Shown here: positions 38,501 to 46,017 of the stretch, one piece after another
Layout: every line of letters begins with the position of its first letter
Numbering within the stretch: position 1 is the first letter of the stretch
Source: Ectobius pallidus
Taxonomy: Eukaryota > Arthropoda > Insecta > Blattodea > Ectobiidae
Direction: 5' to 3'
NCBI GenBank assembly: GCA_964059195.1
Contig: CAXKWD010000006.1
Coordinates: 177,256,825-177,320,824, forward strand
DNA: 64,000 nt
Made by a program: the position numbers and the translations under genes
Notes under the pieces: generated by a model
Seen by the model: only the letters and a program-made list of their open reading frames with translations
Told to the model about the DNA's origin: nothing
Database searches by the model: none

Positions 38501-40720
38501 AATAGACTCACCAGGATGAGGTCCTCAGAAGTTTCGTCAAAATTATTTAGCTTAGTGATAAACACCGAGCTCTCTGACACCAGAGGGAACAGCACCAGGG
38601 ATAGCAACACTGTAAACATATTTGTCATTGTTACATCACCACTCAACTGCTACATGTTTAATTTAAATCAGTTATTTATCAGAAAAATAATTAGAACATT
38701 GTATTTATTAACACACAGTAATCGGTGAAATCGATTTAAAAAATTAAATTGCTTCGAGTTGCATTTCCCAGAAAAAGGACCCCAGAAAAAAAAACCCGCA
38801 TCGCAAATTTCGTCCAAATCGTTCAATATTTTCCCATTTAGGTCTACATTCATGATCCTCTTTCTATCCGCCTGTGTAAAACTGCATATATCTGCGTTTC
38901 GTAATGCTATAAATAAATGAACGAAGCGTCATGTTGAAGAAATCTACTTCAGCTTTGCTATTTTTCCTGGTTGCTATGACACCAAGGACGAAATCATCTG
39001 CAATTATTAATTCTACAACTGAAATATAATAATGAGTGAATCTTCGATAGCGCTCGAAATCACTTTTTCTGCCAGTTTTCCGCTCATAACTCGCGAACGA
39101 AAGCGAAAATAAAAAATTGAACACCCTTCAGTCCATCTATGTTAAATATTTCACATATCAGCGCTCAGTAGATTTGGCCTTGCATCGCACGAGGGGTAGC
39201 TGCCCCAATTACTAGGGTTCGACCCAAGTAGCATTTACTAGCAGGTGCCCGCACCTTCGCCCGCGGTGATTCATTCGGAAATTAAAAATTAAGAGCAACA
39301 TTGTTAAAACATTATAACTTATTCATTAACACTTACACGTGAATCATTGACAAACTAAACGATTAATAATGCATTCCATGATTAAAAAGCGCCACCTGGA
39401 AAGAACGACGTCAGATTCGAGTTTCCTGGCTCAGAAAACCCCTGCATAGTGAGTTCCGTCCAAATTGATCAATGTTTGCCCATTTAGACCTATATTCACT
39501 ATCCCTCTTCCGACTACGTTGAAAATTTCAGATGTCTGCAAGCCTTGGCGTTACAAACAAACGAATCGACCAGAGTGGGCTTATAAAATGAAGCGATGCA
39601 TTTATTTCCAAATCATGACACAAAAAAAAAGGCAAAGCCACCTGCAATTGATTAGACAAATAAAATGTATTACTGAAAACTGATGCTTGGATAGGGAAAA
39701 AAAATGCACGTTTTCTGCCAGTTTTTCACTCGTAACTCGCGAACGAAAGCGAAAATAAAAAAATCCGGCTTCGAGGTGCATTTTTCGACCCTTCAGTCCA
39801 TCTACGTTTAAATTTTCAGATCTCTGCGTTCAGCAGATTTCGCTGGGCATCGCGCAAAGACAGACAGACAGACAGACACTTCCTTTTGTTATTATAGACC
39901 AGCATGTGCCCGCGATAATTATTTCAAAAATTAAAAATTAAGAGCATAATAGTTAAATCATTATATTAACACCTAAATCATGTGGACTATATATCACGAT
40001 TAGATAGCGTCACCTGGTAAAAGCGACCTCAGATTCGAGTTCCTTGGCCCAGAAACCCCCTGTATAGTGAGTTTCGTCCAAATCGAACAACGTTTGACCA
40101 TATTTAGGCTAATATTGATTATCCCTATAATAATAATAATTATAATAATAATAATAATAATAATAATCCTCTTCGGTGTAGGTTGAAAATTTCATATTAT
40201 GTTTGCGTGCCTTGACATTAAAAACAAATGAATCGACCAGCGTGAGCTACAACATTCAAGAGATCGCGATGCTTTTATGACGAAGGAATGACAAAAATAG
40301 CCAAAGCCTAGTGTAATTGATTTGTATTACTGAAAACTCATGCTTCGAAAACTCAATAAATACACGTTTTCTGCCCGTTTTTCACTCATAACTCACGAAC
40401 GAAAGCGAAAATTAAAATTCCGGCTTCGAGGTGCACATTCCGACCCTTTAGTCCATCTATATGTTTAAAATTTCAGATCTCTGCGTTCAGTAGATTTCGC
40501 TGGGCATCGCGGACAGACAGACAGACAGACAGACAGACACTTCCTTTTATTAATATAGATAGATTCACTTATTAAAGAAAATGTTACATATATTATGAAG
40601 TTTGTTTGAATTACCAGAACAATAAATTAAAAAGTAAAATGAAAACCGTTAAATATTTTTCACAAAAGAAAGTGAAAATACAAAGTTGAAAACTACAAAT
40701 ATCTACTCACAGTTTCTCAT
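22800..40720 (-). CDS. Peptidase S28 family serine carboxypeptidase, secreted (nine-exon gene)
   Basis: Spliced gene read on the minus strand. Coding exons, in order: 40720-40711, 38609-38512, 34664-34489, 34400-34183, 32235-32142, 29303-29119, 27350-27275, 26469-26297, 22897-22800. All introns are GT/AG and every junction keeps phase, giving about 375 residues. Family S28 enzymes (prolyl carboxypeptidase, DPP7, thymus-specific serine protease, K12H4.7) are alpha/beta-hydrolases that cleave after proline in lysosomes or outside cells. Seen here: a signal peptide (residues 1 to ~20), a GPAFLVIGPES strand, EHRCY, nucleophile Ser133 in GCSYPG, Asp323 in GTDDPW, and His347 in EGSHCSDW. The Asp-His spacing of 24 is what the family has. 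Odd points: the product is ~100 residues shorter than usual; the N-terminal QRY-type motif expected between exons 2 and 3 was not found; the loop before exon 6 is short. One small exon may be missed, or this is a divergent lineage. The substrate cannot be told from sequence. Confidence 0.88.
22933..23014. repeat. (TAA)n microsatellite in S28 intron 8
   Basis: Long TAA tract ending 35 bp upstream of the exon 9 acceptor (minus strand). Source of the Ile-run frames. Confidence 0.9.
23100..23412 (+). mobile_element. Dispersed SINE-like repeat (partner 48640-48975)
   Basis: GACAAGGACATGGAGG, GATCAGCCCAATGCCGGG, an ACACACA stretch and GAAAAACCCCGGAAAAAACC are shared. The partner ends with a tRNA-like GGAATCGAACCCGGACC. 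Confidence 0.55.
23530..24265 (+). mobile_element. LINE C-terminal fragment with minisatellite 3' region
   Basis: The frame at 23559-23768 reads YTCPCRKATRTVDHLLYECE, the C-x-C-...-H-x4-C knuckle of LINE C-termini (R1/Jockey/I type). Then 23868-24180 is a degenerate tandem array of a ~35-bp unit (CATGTAAATAGNCTAATTA), and the element ends AATAAATAAAAAAATAAAAA. Lies in S28 intron 8. Confidence 0.6.
24266..24858. other. S28 intron 8, no gene
   Basis: 24280-24360 is shared with the right edge of the window (63946-64000). About 24420-24790 shows no repeat family I can name and no gene. Confidence 0.5.
24859..25302. repeat. Dispersed repeat, copy 2 (partner 17880-18325)
   Basis: See partner. Differs by small indels; same orientation. 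Confidence 0.55.
25500..26020. pseudogene. Two mariner transposase 3' halves, head to head
   Basis: The minus strand up to ~25755 reads EVFKHPPYSPDLAPSDFHLF, and the plus strand from ~25778 reads EVFKHSLYSPDLAPSDFHLF. Both carry the mariner PDLAPSD block with the last catalytic Asp, followed by a stop and a mutated remainder (FNSGGECVEK-like). The arms form a ~240-bp inverted repeat around 25765. Lies in S28 intron 8. Confidence 0.75.
26297..26469 (-). CDS. S28 peptidase exon 8 (catalytic Asp)
   Basis: Acceptor ACAATGCAG; donor CCCG|GTGAGC at 26296-26291. It encodes IPWSMAELDARSKGEN, then RILLVYGTDDPWTKTSP and IVRLDIP. DDPW is the S28 Asp motif (usually NGxxDPW). If the donor is not used, reading continues GEPTEK and stops at 26277, giving a product without the catalytic His. 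The donor and the following exon restore the triad, so splicing is the better reading. Confidence 0.9.
26593..26905 (-). mobile_element. LINE 3'-end copy in S28 intron 7
   Basis: The minus strand keeps a 92-codon frame: WAGHVARMGEERHVSKVLTG, RPRRRWEDNIRIDLREVGFA, WRAQVSAAMNL. This is the best-preserved C-terminus of the window's main LINE. Oriented like the gene. Confidence 0.8.
26915..27255 (-). repeat. Inverted copy of the 11.13-11.76 kb repeat
   Basis: Shares GCCAGGCACTTATTCAAGAT, AACTTGTTATGACAAAAAAT and the AATAATATTAG ends, inverted. Ends 20 bp short of S28 exon 7. Confidence 0.6.
27275..27350 (-). CDS. S28 peptidase exon 7 (WxYQxCxEFG motif)
   Basis: Acceptor CTGTTTCAG; donor CAG|GTAATT at 27274-27269. 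The exon is 76 nt. It encodes VWKYQECHEFGYVQDFFDGC and EDDY. W-x-Y-Q-x-C-x-E-F-G is a signature of the S28 family (RQWxYQTCTEFG in thymus-specific serine protease), so this small exon is one of the strongest family identifiers. Confidence 0.92.
27351..28420. other. S28 intron 6, left part: no repeat family recognised
   Basis: Apparently unique. Contains, on the plus strand, CTGATTGGACCGCG followed by TATATAT (27680-27700), a CCAAT-plus-TATA look-alike, and a perfect hairpin at 28250-28315. Short minus frames (27608-27942) look spurious. Confidence 0.4.
28250..28315. other. Perfect 20-bp inverted repeat, hairpin-forming
   Basis: Arms CAAGGCCGCTAAAATTGCAT (28250-28269) and its exact complement (28296-28315), with a 26-base loop holding TTTGAATGCA twice. 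In an S28 intron. Confidence 0.6.
28421..29070 (-). pseudogene. Internally deleted mariner element in S28 intron 6
   Basis: Terminal inverted repeats GGTGGATCAAAAAGTAAC (28425) and GTTACTTTTCGATCCAACC (near 29048-29067); TA flank on the left. The minus frame 28830-28513 reads WEVFQHPPYSPDLAP, FFGPTKKFLAGKRF and WEKCVEKLGDYIEK, the transposase C-terminus. The residue expected to be the last catalytic Asp (usual SDYH) is altered (ASHF). The N-terminal half is gone, so it cannot transpose on its own. Confidence 0.85.
29119..29303 (-). CDS. S28 peptidase exon 6
   Basis: Acceptor TTCACAG; donor ACT|GTAAGC at 29118-29113. The exon is 185 nt, entering in phase 2 and leaving in phase 1. It encodes YNPVYRMLTANMIRASQYNY, then LEEACFKVLDANQYCNVG and LINSTHY. 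Three cysteines and one N-glycosylation sequon (NST) fit a secreted protein. It sits in the family's variable helical lid domain. A deleted mariner ends 49 bp downstream of the donor. Confidence 0.85.
29563..30375 (+). mobile_element. TIR element, ACTTCCTCTGCCC ends (reference copy)
   Basis: Inverted ends ACTTCCTCTGCCC / GGGCAGAGGAAGT. Interior GTTTTCGAGAAAATCGCG, TCTTCAGAAGGTACCTGACC and an ACACACA tract. No protein frame. Relatives: 2155, 18440, 59028, 62590, 63415. Confidence 0.65.
30512..30925 (+). mobile_element. Hairpin-ended element with TTTTGGATTTTT ladder (copy 1)
   Basis: Starts TGGAACGCCACGCGACAGAA (GCGTGG/CCACGC stem in other copies), then an irregular ladder of TTTTGGATTTTT words, then ATCATTGAGTTGGTTGTTTT, CTGTGCAGTCCG and a subterminal AAGTTTCACTTC. 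Other copies: 42738, 47816, 54641. Confidence 0.6.
30926..31487. other. S28 intron 5, A+T-rich, no gene
   Basis: A short part (TAGTTTATTCGTAAGATTTG, near 30950) is inversely related to 37830. Otherwise I see nothing. Confidence 0.4.
31488..32088. mobile_element. TIR element, AGGTAGATTTCGAAG ends (copy 2)
   Basis: AGGTAGATTTCGAAG (31488) and CTTCGAAATCTACCT (32088). Same interior as 8676-9544 but without the (TA)n expansion. In S28 intron 5, next to exon 5. Confidence 0.65.
32142..32235 (-). CDS. S28 peptidase exon 5
   Basis: Acceptor TTGTTACAG; donor GG|GTGAGT at 32141-32136. The exon is 94 nt. It encodes DFYPVVVNTINKTCGEGLAR, then TANYLIDMSIQ. DFYxVV followed by a Cys-containing helix is typical right after the S28 nucleophile region. 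A TIR element ends only 53 bp beyond the donor side, at 32088. Confidence 0.85.
32325..33171 (+). mobile_element. TIR element, AAGTGCCAGTATG ends, three tandem inner units
   Basis: Exact inverted ends AAGTGCCAGTATG / CATACTGGCACTT. The inner ~150-bp unit (ACTCCGGTACCGGTCTACCG, then TACCAAGTTTCATGAAAATC) occurs three times (near 32655, 32805, 32950). Preceded by a (TAA)n tract at 32252. In S28 intron 4. Confidence 0.7.
33380..34112 (+). mobile_element. LINE 3'-end copy in S28 intron 4
   Basis: Reads VGMEINTQKTKCMVMERQNI, FEQVEKFKYLGAIITDTND, then frame breaks, and ends TATTGCCATTGAATAAGTAAG. Opposite orientation to the gene. Confidence 0.8.
34183..34400 (-). CDS. S28 peptidase exon 4 (nucleophile serine)
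   Basis: Acceptor CAG at 34403-34401; donor CAG|GTAAGC at 34182-34177. The split codon AG|C from exon 3 gives Ser. It encodes SDIQYCTSDQALTDFVKF, then WIAVGCSYPG, GLYPDVIHGAWASSA and LLVAKPLF. GxSYPG is the S28 nucleophile elbow, and the preceding CTSDQAL matches the family's L-S-x-x-Q-A-L helix. HGAWASSAL corresponds to the GSVASSAP stretch of other members. The usual Ser after SYPG is Arg here. Confidence 0.92.
34489..34664 (-). CDS. S28 peptidase exon 3 (first alpha/beta-hydrolase strands)
   Basis: Acceptor CTTTCAG precedes 34664; donor GTAACG follows 34489. The exon is 176 nt, from phase 0 to phase 2. It encodes LYNEYGSYSNGPAFLVIGPE, then a helix ending NATGGMAFAVEHRCYSDLDD. S28 enzymes have the same layout: a GPxFLxIGGE strand, a helix, and an EHRFYG motif ahead of the nucleophile. 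G+C content is clearly above the surrounding intron. The intron to exon 4 is only 88 bp, the shortest in the gene. Confidence 0.88.
34797..35390 (+). mobile_element. LINE 3'-end copy in S28 intron 2
   Basis: EQVKKFKYLGAIITDKNNIK, ETLKTGDLMKYSDLREMK and a 69-codon frame GRPEGKIPLGRPRCRWEDNI ending WRAQVSAAINLRVP. The 35391-35806 stretch after it shows no gene. Confidence 0.8.
35807..37919. mobile_element. hAT-like CAGGGCCCGGATT element split by a nested element
   Basis: Left end CAGGGCCCGGATTTTGACGA; degenerate right end GGTCATCAAAATCCGG. The AAGTGCCAGTATG element at 36527-37558 lies inside. In S28 intron 2. Confidence 0.5.
36527..37558 (+). mobile_element. TIR element, AAGTGCCAGTATG ends, three inner units, nested
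   Basis: AAGTGCCAGTATG at 36527 and CATACTGGCACTT ending 37558; units near 37030, 37185 and 37350. The 173-codon minus frame 37183-37704 is the translation of these units, not a gene. Confidence 0.7.
38010..38280 (+). mobile_element. tRNA-derived SINE in S28 intron 2
   Basis: GGTGGTGGACTCGCATT... then B-box CCCAGGTTCAAATCCCG, GGCCGGCCAATTTGAGATGG. Same family as 56245-56460 and, inverted, 43850-43945. Confidence 0.6.
38512..38609 (-). CDS. S28 peptidase exon 2 (signal peptide and propeptide start)
   Basis: Acceptor GTTTACAG lies upstream and donor CTG|GTGAGT at 38511-38506. It encodes LLSLVLFPLVSESS followed by VFITKLNNFDETSEDLIL, and ends in phase 0. The hydrophobic core followed by SES is a plausible signal-peptidase site. 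KLNNFDE sits where other S28 proteins have the conserved K-L-D-H-F motif, so it marks the start of the mature enzyme. If the upstream splice is not used, the exon extends to 38628 or 38646. Confidence 0.72.
38690..39200 (-). mobile_element. Partial Helitron-like copy in S28 intron 1
   Basis: Shares TTATTAACAC, TTTTCCCATTTAGG, CGCGAACGAAAGCGAAAAT and GCGCTCAGTAGATTTGGCC with the copies that follow. Confidence 0.5.
39238..39898 (-). mobile_element. Helitron-like element, first of a tandem pair
   Basis: Minus-strand 3' end CGGGCGAAGGTGCGGGCACC, then TGCTAG. The other end carries (CAGA)n and CTTCCTTTTGTTATTATAGA. No replicase. Confidence 0.6.
39899..40560 (-). mobile_element. Helitron-like element, second of a tandem pair
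   Basis: Begins at the base after the first copy ends, same orientation; 3' hairpin partly lost (CATGTGCCCGCGATAATT). Ends with (CAGA)n and AATATAGAT. Confidence 0.6.
40711..40720 (-). CDS. S28 peptidase exon 1 (start codon, 10 coding bases)
   Basis: The minus strand shows CACC before ATGAGAAACT, then the donor GTGAGT. The ATG context is close to an ideal Kozak sequence. These ten bases end in phase 1. They join exactly to exon 2 at 38609 (acceptor GTTTACAG), giving MRNLLLSLVLFPLVSES, a textbook signal peptide. The alternative is an unspliced start at ATG 38628 (MTNMFTVLLSLVLF...), which also gives a signal peptide. I prefer the spliced form because phase, Kozak context and the upstream TATA box agree. 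Confidence 0.6.
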
Positions 40721-40765
40721 GGTGAAGGAAGCCTACAAGTAAAGTGAACGTGTTTTTATATAGCC
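40711..40765 (-). promoter_or_regulatory. Likely S28 peptidase core promoter and 5' UTR
   Basis: On the minus strand, CTATATAAAA (TATA box, TATATAAA at 40762-40755) lies 35 bp upstream of the CACC-ATG at 40720. The segment is in non-repeat sequence between Helitron copies ending near 40.56 kb and starting at 41.18 kb. The 5' UTR would be very short (about 10 bases), which is usual for a TATA promoter with a start 25-30 bp downstream. No clear initiator was picked out. Confidence 0.5.
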
Positions 40766-41179
40766 TACAGGATCACGCATGGGCGCACACGGCTTTACAT
40801 GACCTCCATTATAATACAATTTAAAATTTCAGCTCGTGTTTCCGTGTAGACCATATTCAATTGTGAAATTAATTTAAGGGGCTCTTGTTCTGCTGCCAAC
40901 ATAAACCATGGAATTGTTGATCGGTTCGATTCTGTTAGCTTGCTTGAGTCATTCGTTTATAATATGATGGCATATGAACGCAAGCCTAAATGGGAAAACA
41001 TTCAATGATTTGCTCGACATTCAGTGGCGGCTCGTTCTAATCATGAATTAACCGGATTTTTAGCATCTTCATGGGTGATTTAGGAGTACGTTGTAGGCCT
41101 AATAAGTACAACGTGTTCAATAAATTACTTTTAAAAAATCACGCGGCCCCTGATATTTAACTTACATTTTATATACCGA

Positions 41180-41987
41180 CTAGCTTAAAAGGCCTGGCGT
41201 AGCCCGGGTTTTTTATTTTGTAATTGGAAATTTACTTATGAAGGACTTCAGGTTTTTAAATTCTAGGTCCTTATATAGGCATTTATAATTTGAAATAGGA
41301 AGAACGACTTATTACACTCAAACTATTCCCTCAGAAAACGCTTGATATAGTTTTTTATGGCTCATAGAAGATGTAGAATTTTGCATCCCATCACTTGTAC
41401 ACAGCGATCCTGATAGGGGTTCAAATAAGAAGAAACAGAAATTCCGGTAACATAAAATTGTAGCCTATTGTCTTTGCGGAATATTTTATTTCTCTCTTTC
41501 GTGTTACCATAAAACCGTTTTGGGGGATGAAATTAAAGAGAAATGCAATATCACTTTCATACTTCTCTTCCCAAAAGATATTACCTTACCTCGTATTGTT
41601 TTCTCTAGGTCCAGTTTAGAGAAAGTTATGTGACTGCATTATTTTCGTGGATTTCATTCTTTAATATTTATTTATAACATGGATTATATTGATAACTTCT
41701 CTTATTTGCCAAACATGCATTTCATTTTTTTTTCCGAACCCATCTGATACCACTGGCAACAATATGTTCTGTGAATTTGTTTCGATAATTCTATGTAAAA
41801 AGGGATTAAGTATTTTCAAAACCATTTAATTTTTGGCATTTAGAATCAAAATTGTTCAAAATCTTTTCTTAGTGAGCACCTACATTATGAAACGAAGGTA
41901 CTGTCAAAATTCCAAGTCTCTACCTGTTATAGTTTAGGCTCTACGTTGATTCCTGTCAGTCAGGACAAAGCCTTTTATATATATAGA
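41180..41987 (-). mobile_element. Helitron-like element
   Basis: Minus-strand 3' GGGCTACGCCAGGCC, TTTTAAGCTAG; 5' TCTATATATATAAAAGGC. Member of the 5105 family. Confidence 0.65.
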
Positions 41988-42737
41988 TATATATATATCT
42001 ATATATATAATTTGTATTATAGCCTACAAGAAAATTGCGAGCCAGGGCCTTCAGAACTTACGTCACCAATAAAAAAAAAAAAGTACGAGGAAAAGGTTTG
42101 TCCAGCGGCGAGTGATACAGATTCTTGGGTATACAAAACATTTGGAATCGAACCCGGGACCCTTGGCGCTTAATCTGAAAAAGAAAGTTGGAATATGTGA
42201 TCGACTAAACAGTTTCAAAAACGAACTCTTGTGAACTGTGCTTTGTACTTTCGCACTCGGTTGTTTACACATCTTGGATCAAGTTTAGTAACTGGAGCAT
42301 TTATATGGAAATGATGTCGCATAGAGGAAGTACGGTATTGCATTGTATTTCATTAAGAACTTGTTGGAGTTTTATTGCCGTGTTTCGATTAGTGAAATCA
42401 ATTGCCATGGAAAACCCAGGCCGGCCATGTTAAGGACAAAGCCATATACACTTATCACACACGCTAATTGAGCGAGCTGACATTGCCCCCTGTGACTAGA
42501 TAACTTCTAATGTTTTTATTGCATTGTTGTTATCGACTTACAAAAACATCGCAATACAAAAATTCTTTAAAATCCACTTTATTTATACTCCTTTAAGCAT
42601 CGAGGTCACATCTGGAATTCTGTATATATAATAATTATATAATATACAGAATTCCTGATGTAATTATTTTCCTAAGCCAAGCAACTATTCATGCGCAACT
42701 GTTTTCTATTGCTGATGTGCACTTTTGTTTTTGAAGT
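41988..42737. other. Gene-less stretch with an A+T palindrome
   Basis: Contains GGAATTCTGTATAT at 42614 and its inverted complement ending 42654. Frames at 41946-42272 show no known protein. Confidence 0.4.
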
Positions 42738-43300
42738 AAAACTTCTTTAGTGGCGGTAGAGGGTAAATCGGGAAAATCAGTCTCACTAAAACCGTCACGA
42801 AATCAGTCACACTCAAAACCGAACGAAATTACTTACTTGTTTCGGTGCGGACTGCACAGAAAACAATCAACTGAATGATTAGGAGTAATCCAAGGACATT
42901 TTTCAGACCTTACTTCCTCAATGGCAATAGACAATTCCTAAGCAATCTATAGGTATATTATCTATTTTATGGAACCCGGAGGTTGATTACCGCGCAGATC
43001 CAAAATTAAAAATTATAACATCCAAAAATCCAAAATTTAATAAATAATAAAATAACAAATTTAAAAATCTAAAAATAAAAAATTTAAAAATAAAAAAATA
43101 AACAATTCAAAGATCGAAAATTATAAAAATCCAAAATTAAAAATTCAAAGATCCAAAATTAAAAAGTCCAAAATCCAAAATTAAAAAAGTCCAAAAACCC
43201 AATATAAAAAAGTCCAATAATGCTAAATTGAAAAAATCCAACAATCTAAAATTGAAAAAATAAAAAAATAAAGTTTTACTTCTGATGCGTGGCGTTCCAG
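42738..43300 (-). mobile_element. Hairpin-ended ladder element (copy 2) with a LINE tail inside
   Basis: Inverted relative of 47816-48430: GAAGTAAAACTTCTTTAGTG at one end, GTTTTACTTCTGATGCGTGG at the other. Both copies hold the same LINE tail at the same point (here 42912-42995). Confidence 0.6.
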
Positions 43301-43384
43301 GCACTCTTTTTTTTTTATAACATGTTAGGAGCTAATTTTGTCGTTTTATTTCCATCACTTTCATTACGTTGAAAATAATGCTGC

Positions 43385-43848
43385 ACAAAATATTAAAATA
43401 GCCAGTAAATCGTTCGAATAAGTGGAAAAATTCAAATACCTGGAGCAATAATTACAGACGCAAATATTATTAAGGCAGAAGTTAAGTGTCGACTGAAATC
43501 AGGAAATGCTTGTTTTTATGCGGTTCAGAAACTCTTATCTTCTAGTCTTCTGTCAGAAATCTAAAAATAAAGATTTATAAGACAATTATCCTGCCGGTTG
43601 TATTATATGGATGTGAGACATGGAAAACAGGAGGCTTGGGAAAATATTTGGACCTAAGAGAGATGAAAACTGCATAACGACGAGCTTCATAACCTGTACT
43701 CTTCACCCGATATAGTAAGGGTAATTAAATCACGGAGGGGCTGGACATGTTGCGCGCATGGGGGAGGAAAGAGATATCTCAAAAGTATTGACTGGGAGAC
43801 TCGAAGGGAAGACCTAGACGTAGGTGGAGGACAATATCAGATAGATTA
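43385..43848 (+). mobile_element. LINE 3'-end copy
   Basis: KYLGAIITDANIIKAEVKC-like, VLYGCETWKTGGLGKYLD, HVARMGEERDISKVLTG. Broken by indels and truncated before the tail. Confidence 0.7.
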
Positions 43849-43849
43849 G

Positions 43850-43945
43850 ATAAATTGGCTGGCCTCGGGATTTGAACCTGTGATCTCCTGAATGCGAGTC
43901 CAAGACGTTACCATCTCGGCCACCTCGCTCGGTGGAATAGATATG
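43850..43945 (-). mobile_element. SINE fragment
   Basis: Inverse of CGAGGTGGCCGAGATGGTAA (A-box side) and GGTTCAAATCCCGAGGCC (B box). Confidence 0.6.
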
Positions 43946-43974
43946 TTCAATACTTATGGATGTAAGTCTCTTCT

Positions 43975-44786
43975 TCTCTCTATATATAAAAGGCTTTGTC
44001 CTGACTGACTGACTGAATGACAGAAATCAACGTACAGCCTAAACTATAACAGGTAGAGACTTGGAATTTTGACAGTACCTTCGTTTCATAATGTAGGTGC
44101 TCACTAAGAAAGGATTTTGAAAAATTCTGATTCTAAATGCCAAAAATTAAATGTTTTTGAAAATACTTAATCCCTTTTTACATAGAATTATCAATTCCAA
44201 ATCACAGAATATATTGTTGCCAAATTTTATATGATGGGCTTGGAAAAAACAATTGAAATGCACTTTTGACAAATAAGATAAGTTATCAAAATAATTCATG
44301 TTATAAATAAATATTACAGAATGAAATCCACTAAAATAATGGAATCACATAACTTTCTCTACCCTGGACATAGAGAAAACAAAACGAGGAATGGTAATGT
44401 GTATATTATTATATTATATCGCAGGTTTTTGGAGAGAAAAGTATGAAAGTGATAATGCTTTATGGTAACATAAGAGTGGGAAATTTCCCGCCTCGATATT
44501 ACAATTTTATGTTACAGGAATTTCTGTTTCTTCTTATTTAAACCTCTACCAGGCTTGCTGTGCACTGTACAAGCGATGGGATGCAAAATTCTAGATCCTC
44601 TATGAGCCATAAAAAACTATATCAAGCGTTTTCTGAGGGAATAGTTTGAGTGTAATAAGTCGTTCTTCCTATTTCAAATTATAAATGCCTATATAAGGAC
44701 CTAGAATTTAAAATTGAAAATCCTTCATAAGCTAATTTCCAATTACAAAATACAAAACCTGGGCGACGCCGGGTCTTTTAAGCTAG
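43975..44786 (+). mobile_element. Helitron-like element
   Basis: TCTCTCTATATATAAAAGGC to a GGGCGACGCCGGGTC hairpin and TTTTAAGCTAG|T. Very close to 5105-5899. Confidence 0.7.
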
Positions 44787-45174
44787 TGAGTATATATTTG
44801 GATAAAATGAACTTTGACCCATTTTCTTTGAACGTAGAGAAATATGAAAGTTAAGTCGAAAGACAACGTTTAATTTTACTGACGGCTCAATAGTTTTGTC
44901 CCTGACAGTACAACGCGAACCTATTAATTGTAATTACAATGAAATTAGAGTATGGCTATACTCGATGAGGTTAATATTTAGGAAGCCTTTTATCTGCGGG
45001 CTTGAGACCCTCCGGGCCTGGACCGTGGCGAAATGATGTGAGGAGTGCTTTGAAGTTCGCCGCTACATCTGTACAGTGCTGCGAAGCTGAAATGCAGCAC
45101 GACAATACGGTACAGAACTCAAAATCTTCAATAATTTGACCGGAATTCTTGGTGGCTACTTTATTTATATTAAA
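44787..45174. other. Unique 390-bp segment between two inverted Helitrons
   Basis: No gene. On the minus strand, GGGTCA-A-AGTTCA (44820-44808) is a DR1 nuclear-receptor half-site pair. A G+C-rich patch follows at about 45000-45110. Confidence 0.4.
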
Positions 45175-46017
45175 CTAGCTTAAAAGACCCGGCGTATTTT
45201 GTAGTTGAAAATTAACTTATGAAGGACTTTCGATTTTTAAATTCTAGGTCCTTTTTTTGGTATTTATAATTTCAAATAGGAAGAACGACTTATTACACTC
45301 AAACTATTCCCTCAGAAAACACTTGATATAGTTTTTTATGGCTCATAGGAGATGTAGAATTTTGCATCCCATCGCTTGTACACACCAAGCCTGGTAGGGG
45401 TTCAAATAAGAAGAAACAGAAATTCCGGCAACATAAAACTGTAATATCGAGGTGGAAAATTTTATTTCCCACTCTCATGTTACCATAAAACCGTTTTGGG
45501 GATGAAATTAAACAGAAAGCAATATCACTTTCATACTTTTCTCTCCAAAAACCTGCGATATAATATAATAATATACACATTACCATACCTCGTTTTGTTT
45601 TCTCTATGTCCAGGGTAGAGAAAGTTATGTAACTGCATTATTTTCATGGATTTCATTCTGTAACATTTATTTATAGCATGAATTATTTTGATAACTTCTC
45701 TTATTTGTCAAACGTGCATTTCATTTTTTTTTTCCAAACGCATCTGATACCATTGGCAACAATATGTTCTGTGATTTGGAATTGATAATTCTGTGTAAAA
45801 AGGTATTAAGTATTCTCAAAAACATTTGAGTTTTGGCATTTAAAATCAACATTTTGCAAAATCCTTTCTTAGTGAGCACCTACATTATGAAACGAGGGTA
45901 TTGTCAAAATTCCAAGTCTCTACCTGTTATAGTTTAGCCTCTACGTTGATTCCTGTCATTCAGTCAGTCAGTCATTCATTCAGTCAGTCAGGACAAAGCC
46001 TTTTATATATATAGAGA
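45175..46017 (-). mobile_element. Helitron-like element
   Basis: Inverse orientation to 43975-44786; minus-strand 3' TTTTAAGCTAG and 5' TCTCTATATATATAAAAGG. The 95-codon frame 45299-45586 is shared repeat sequence. Confidence 0.65.
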
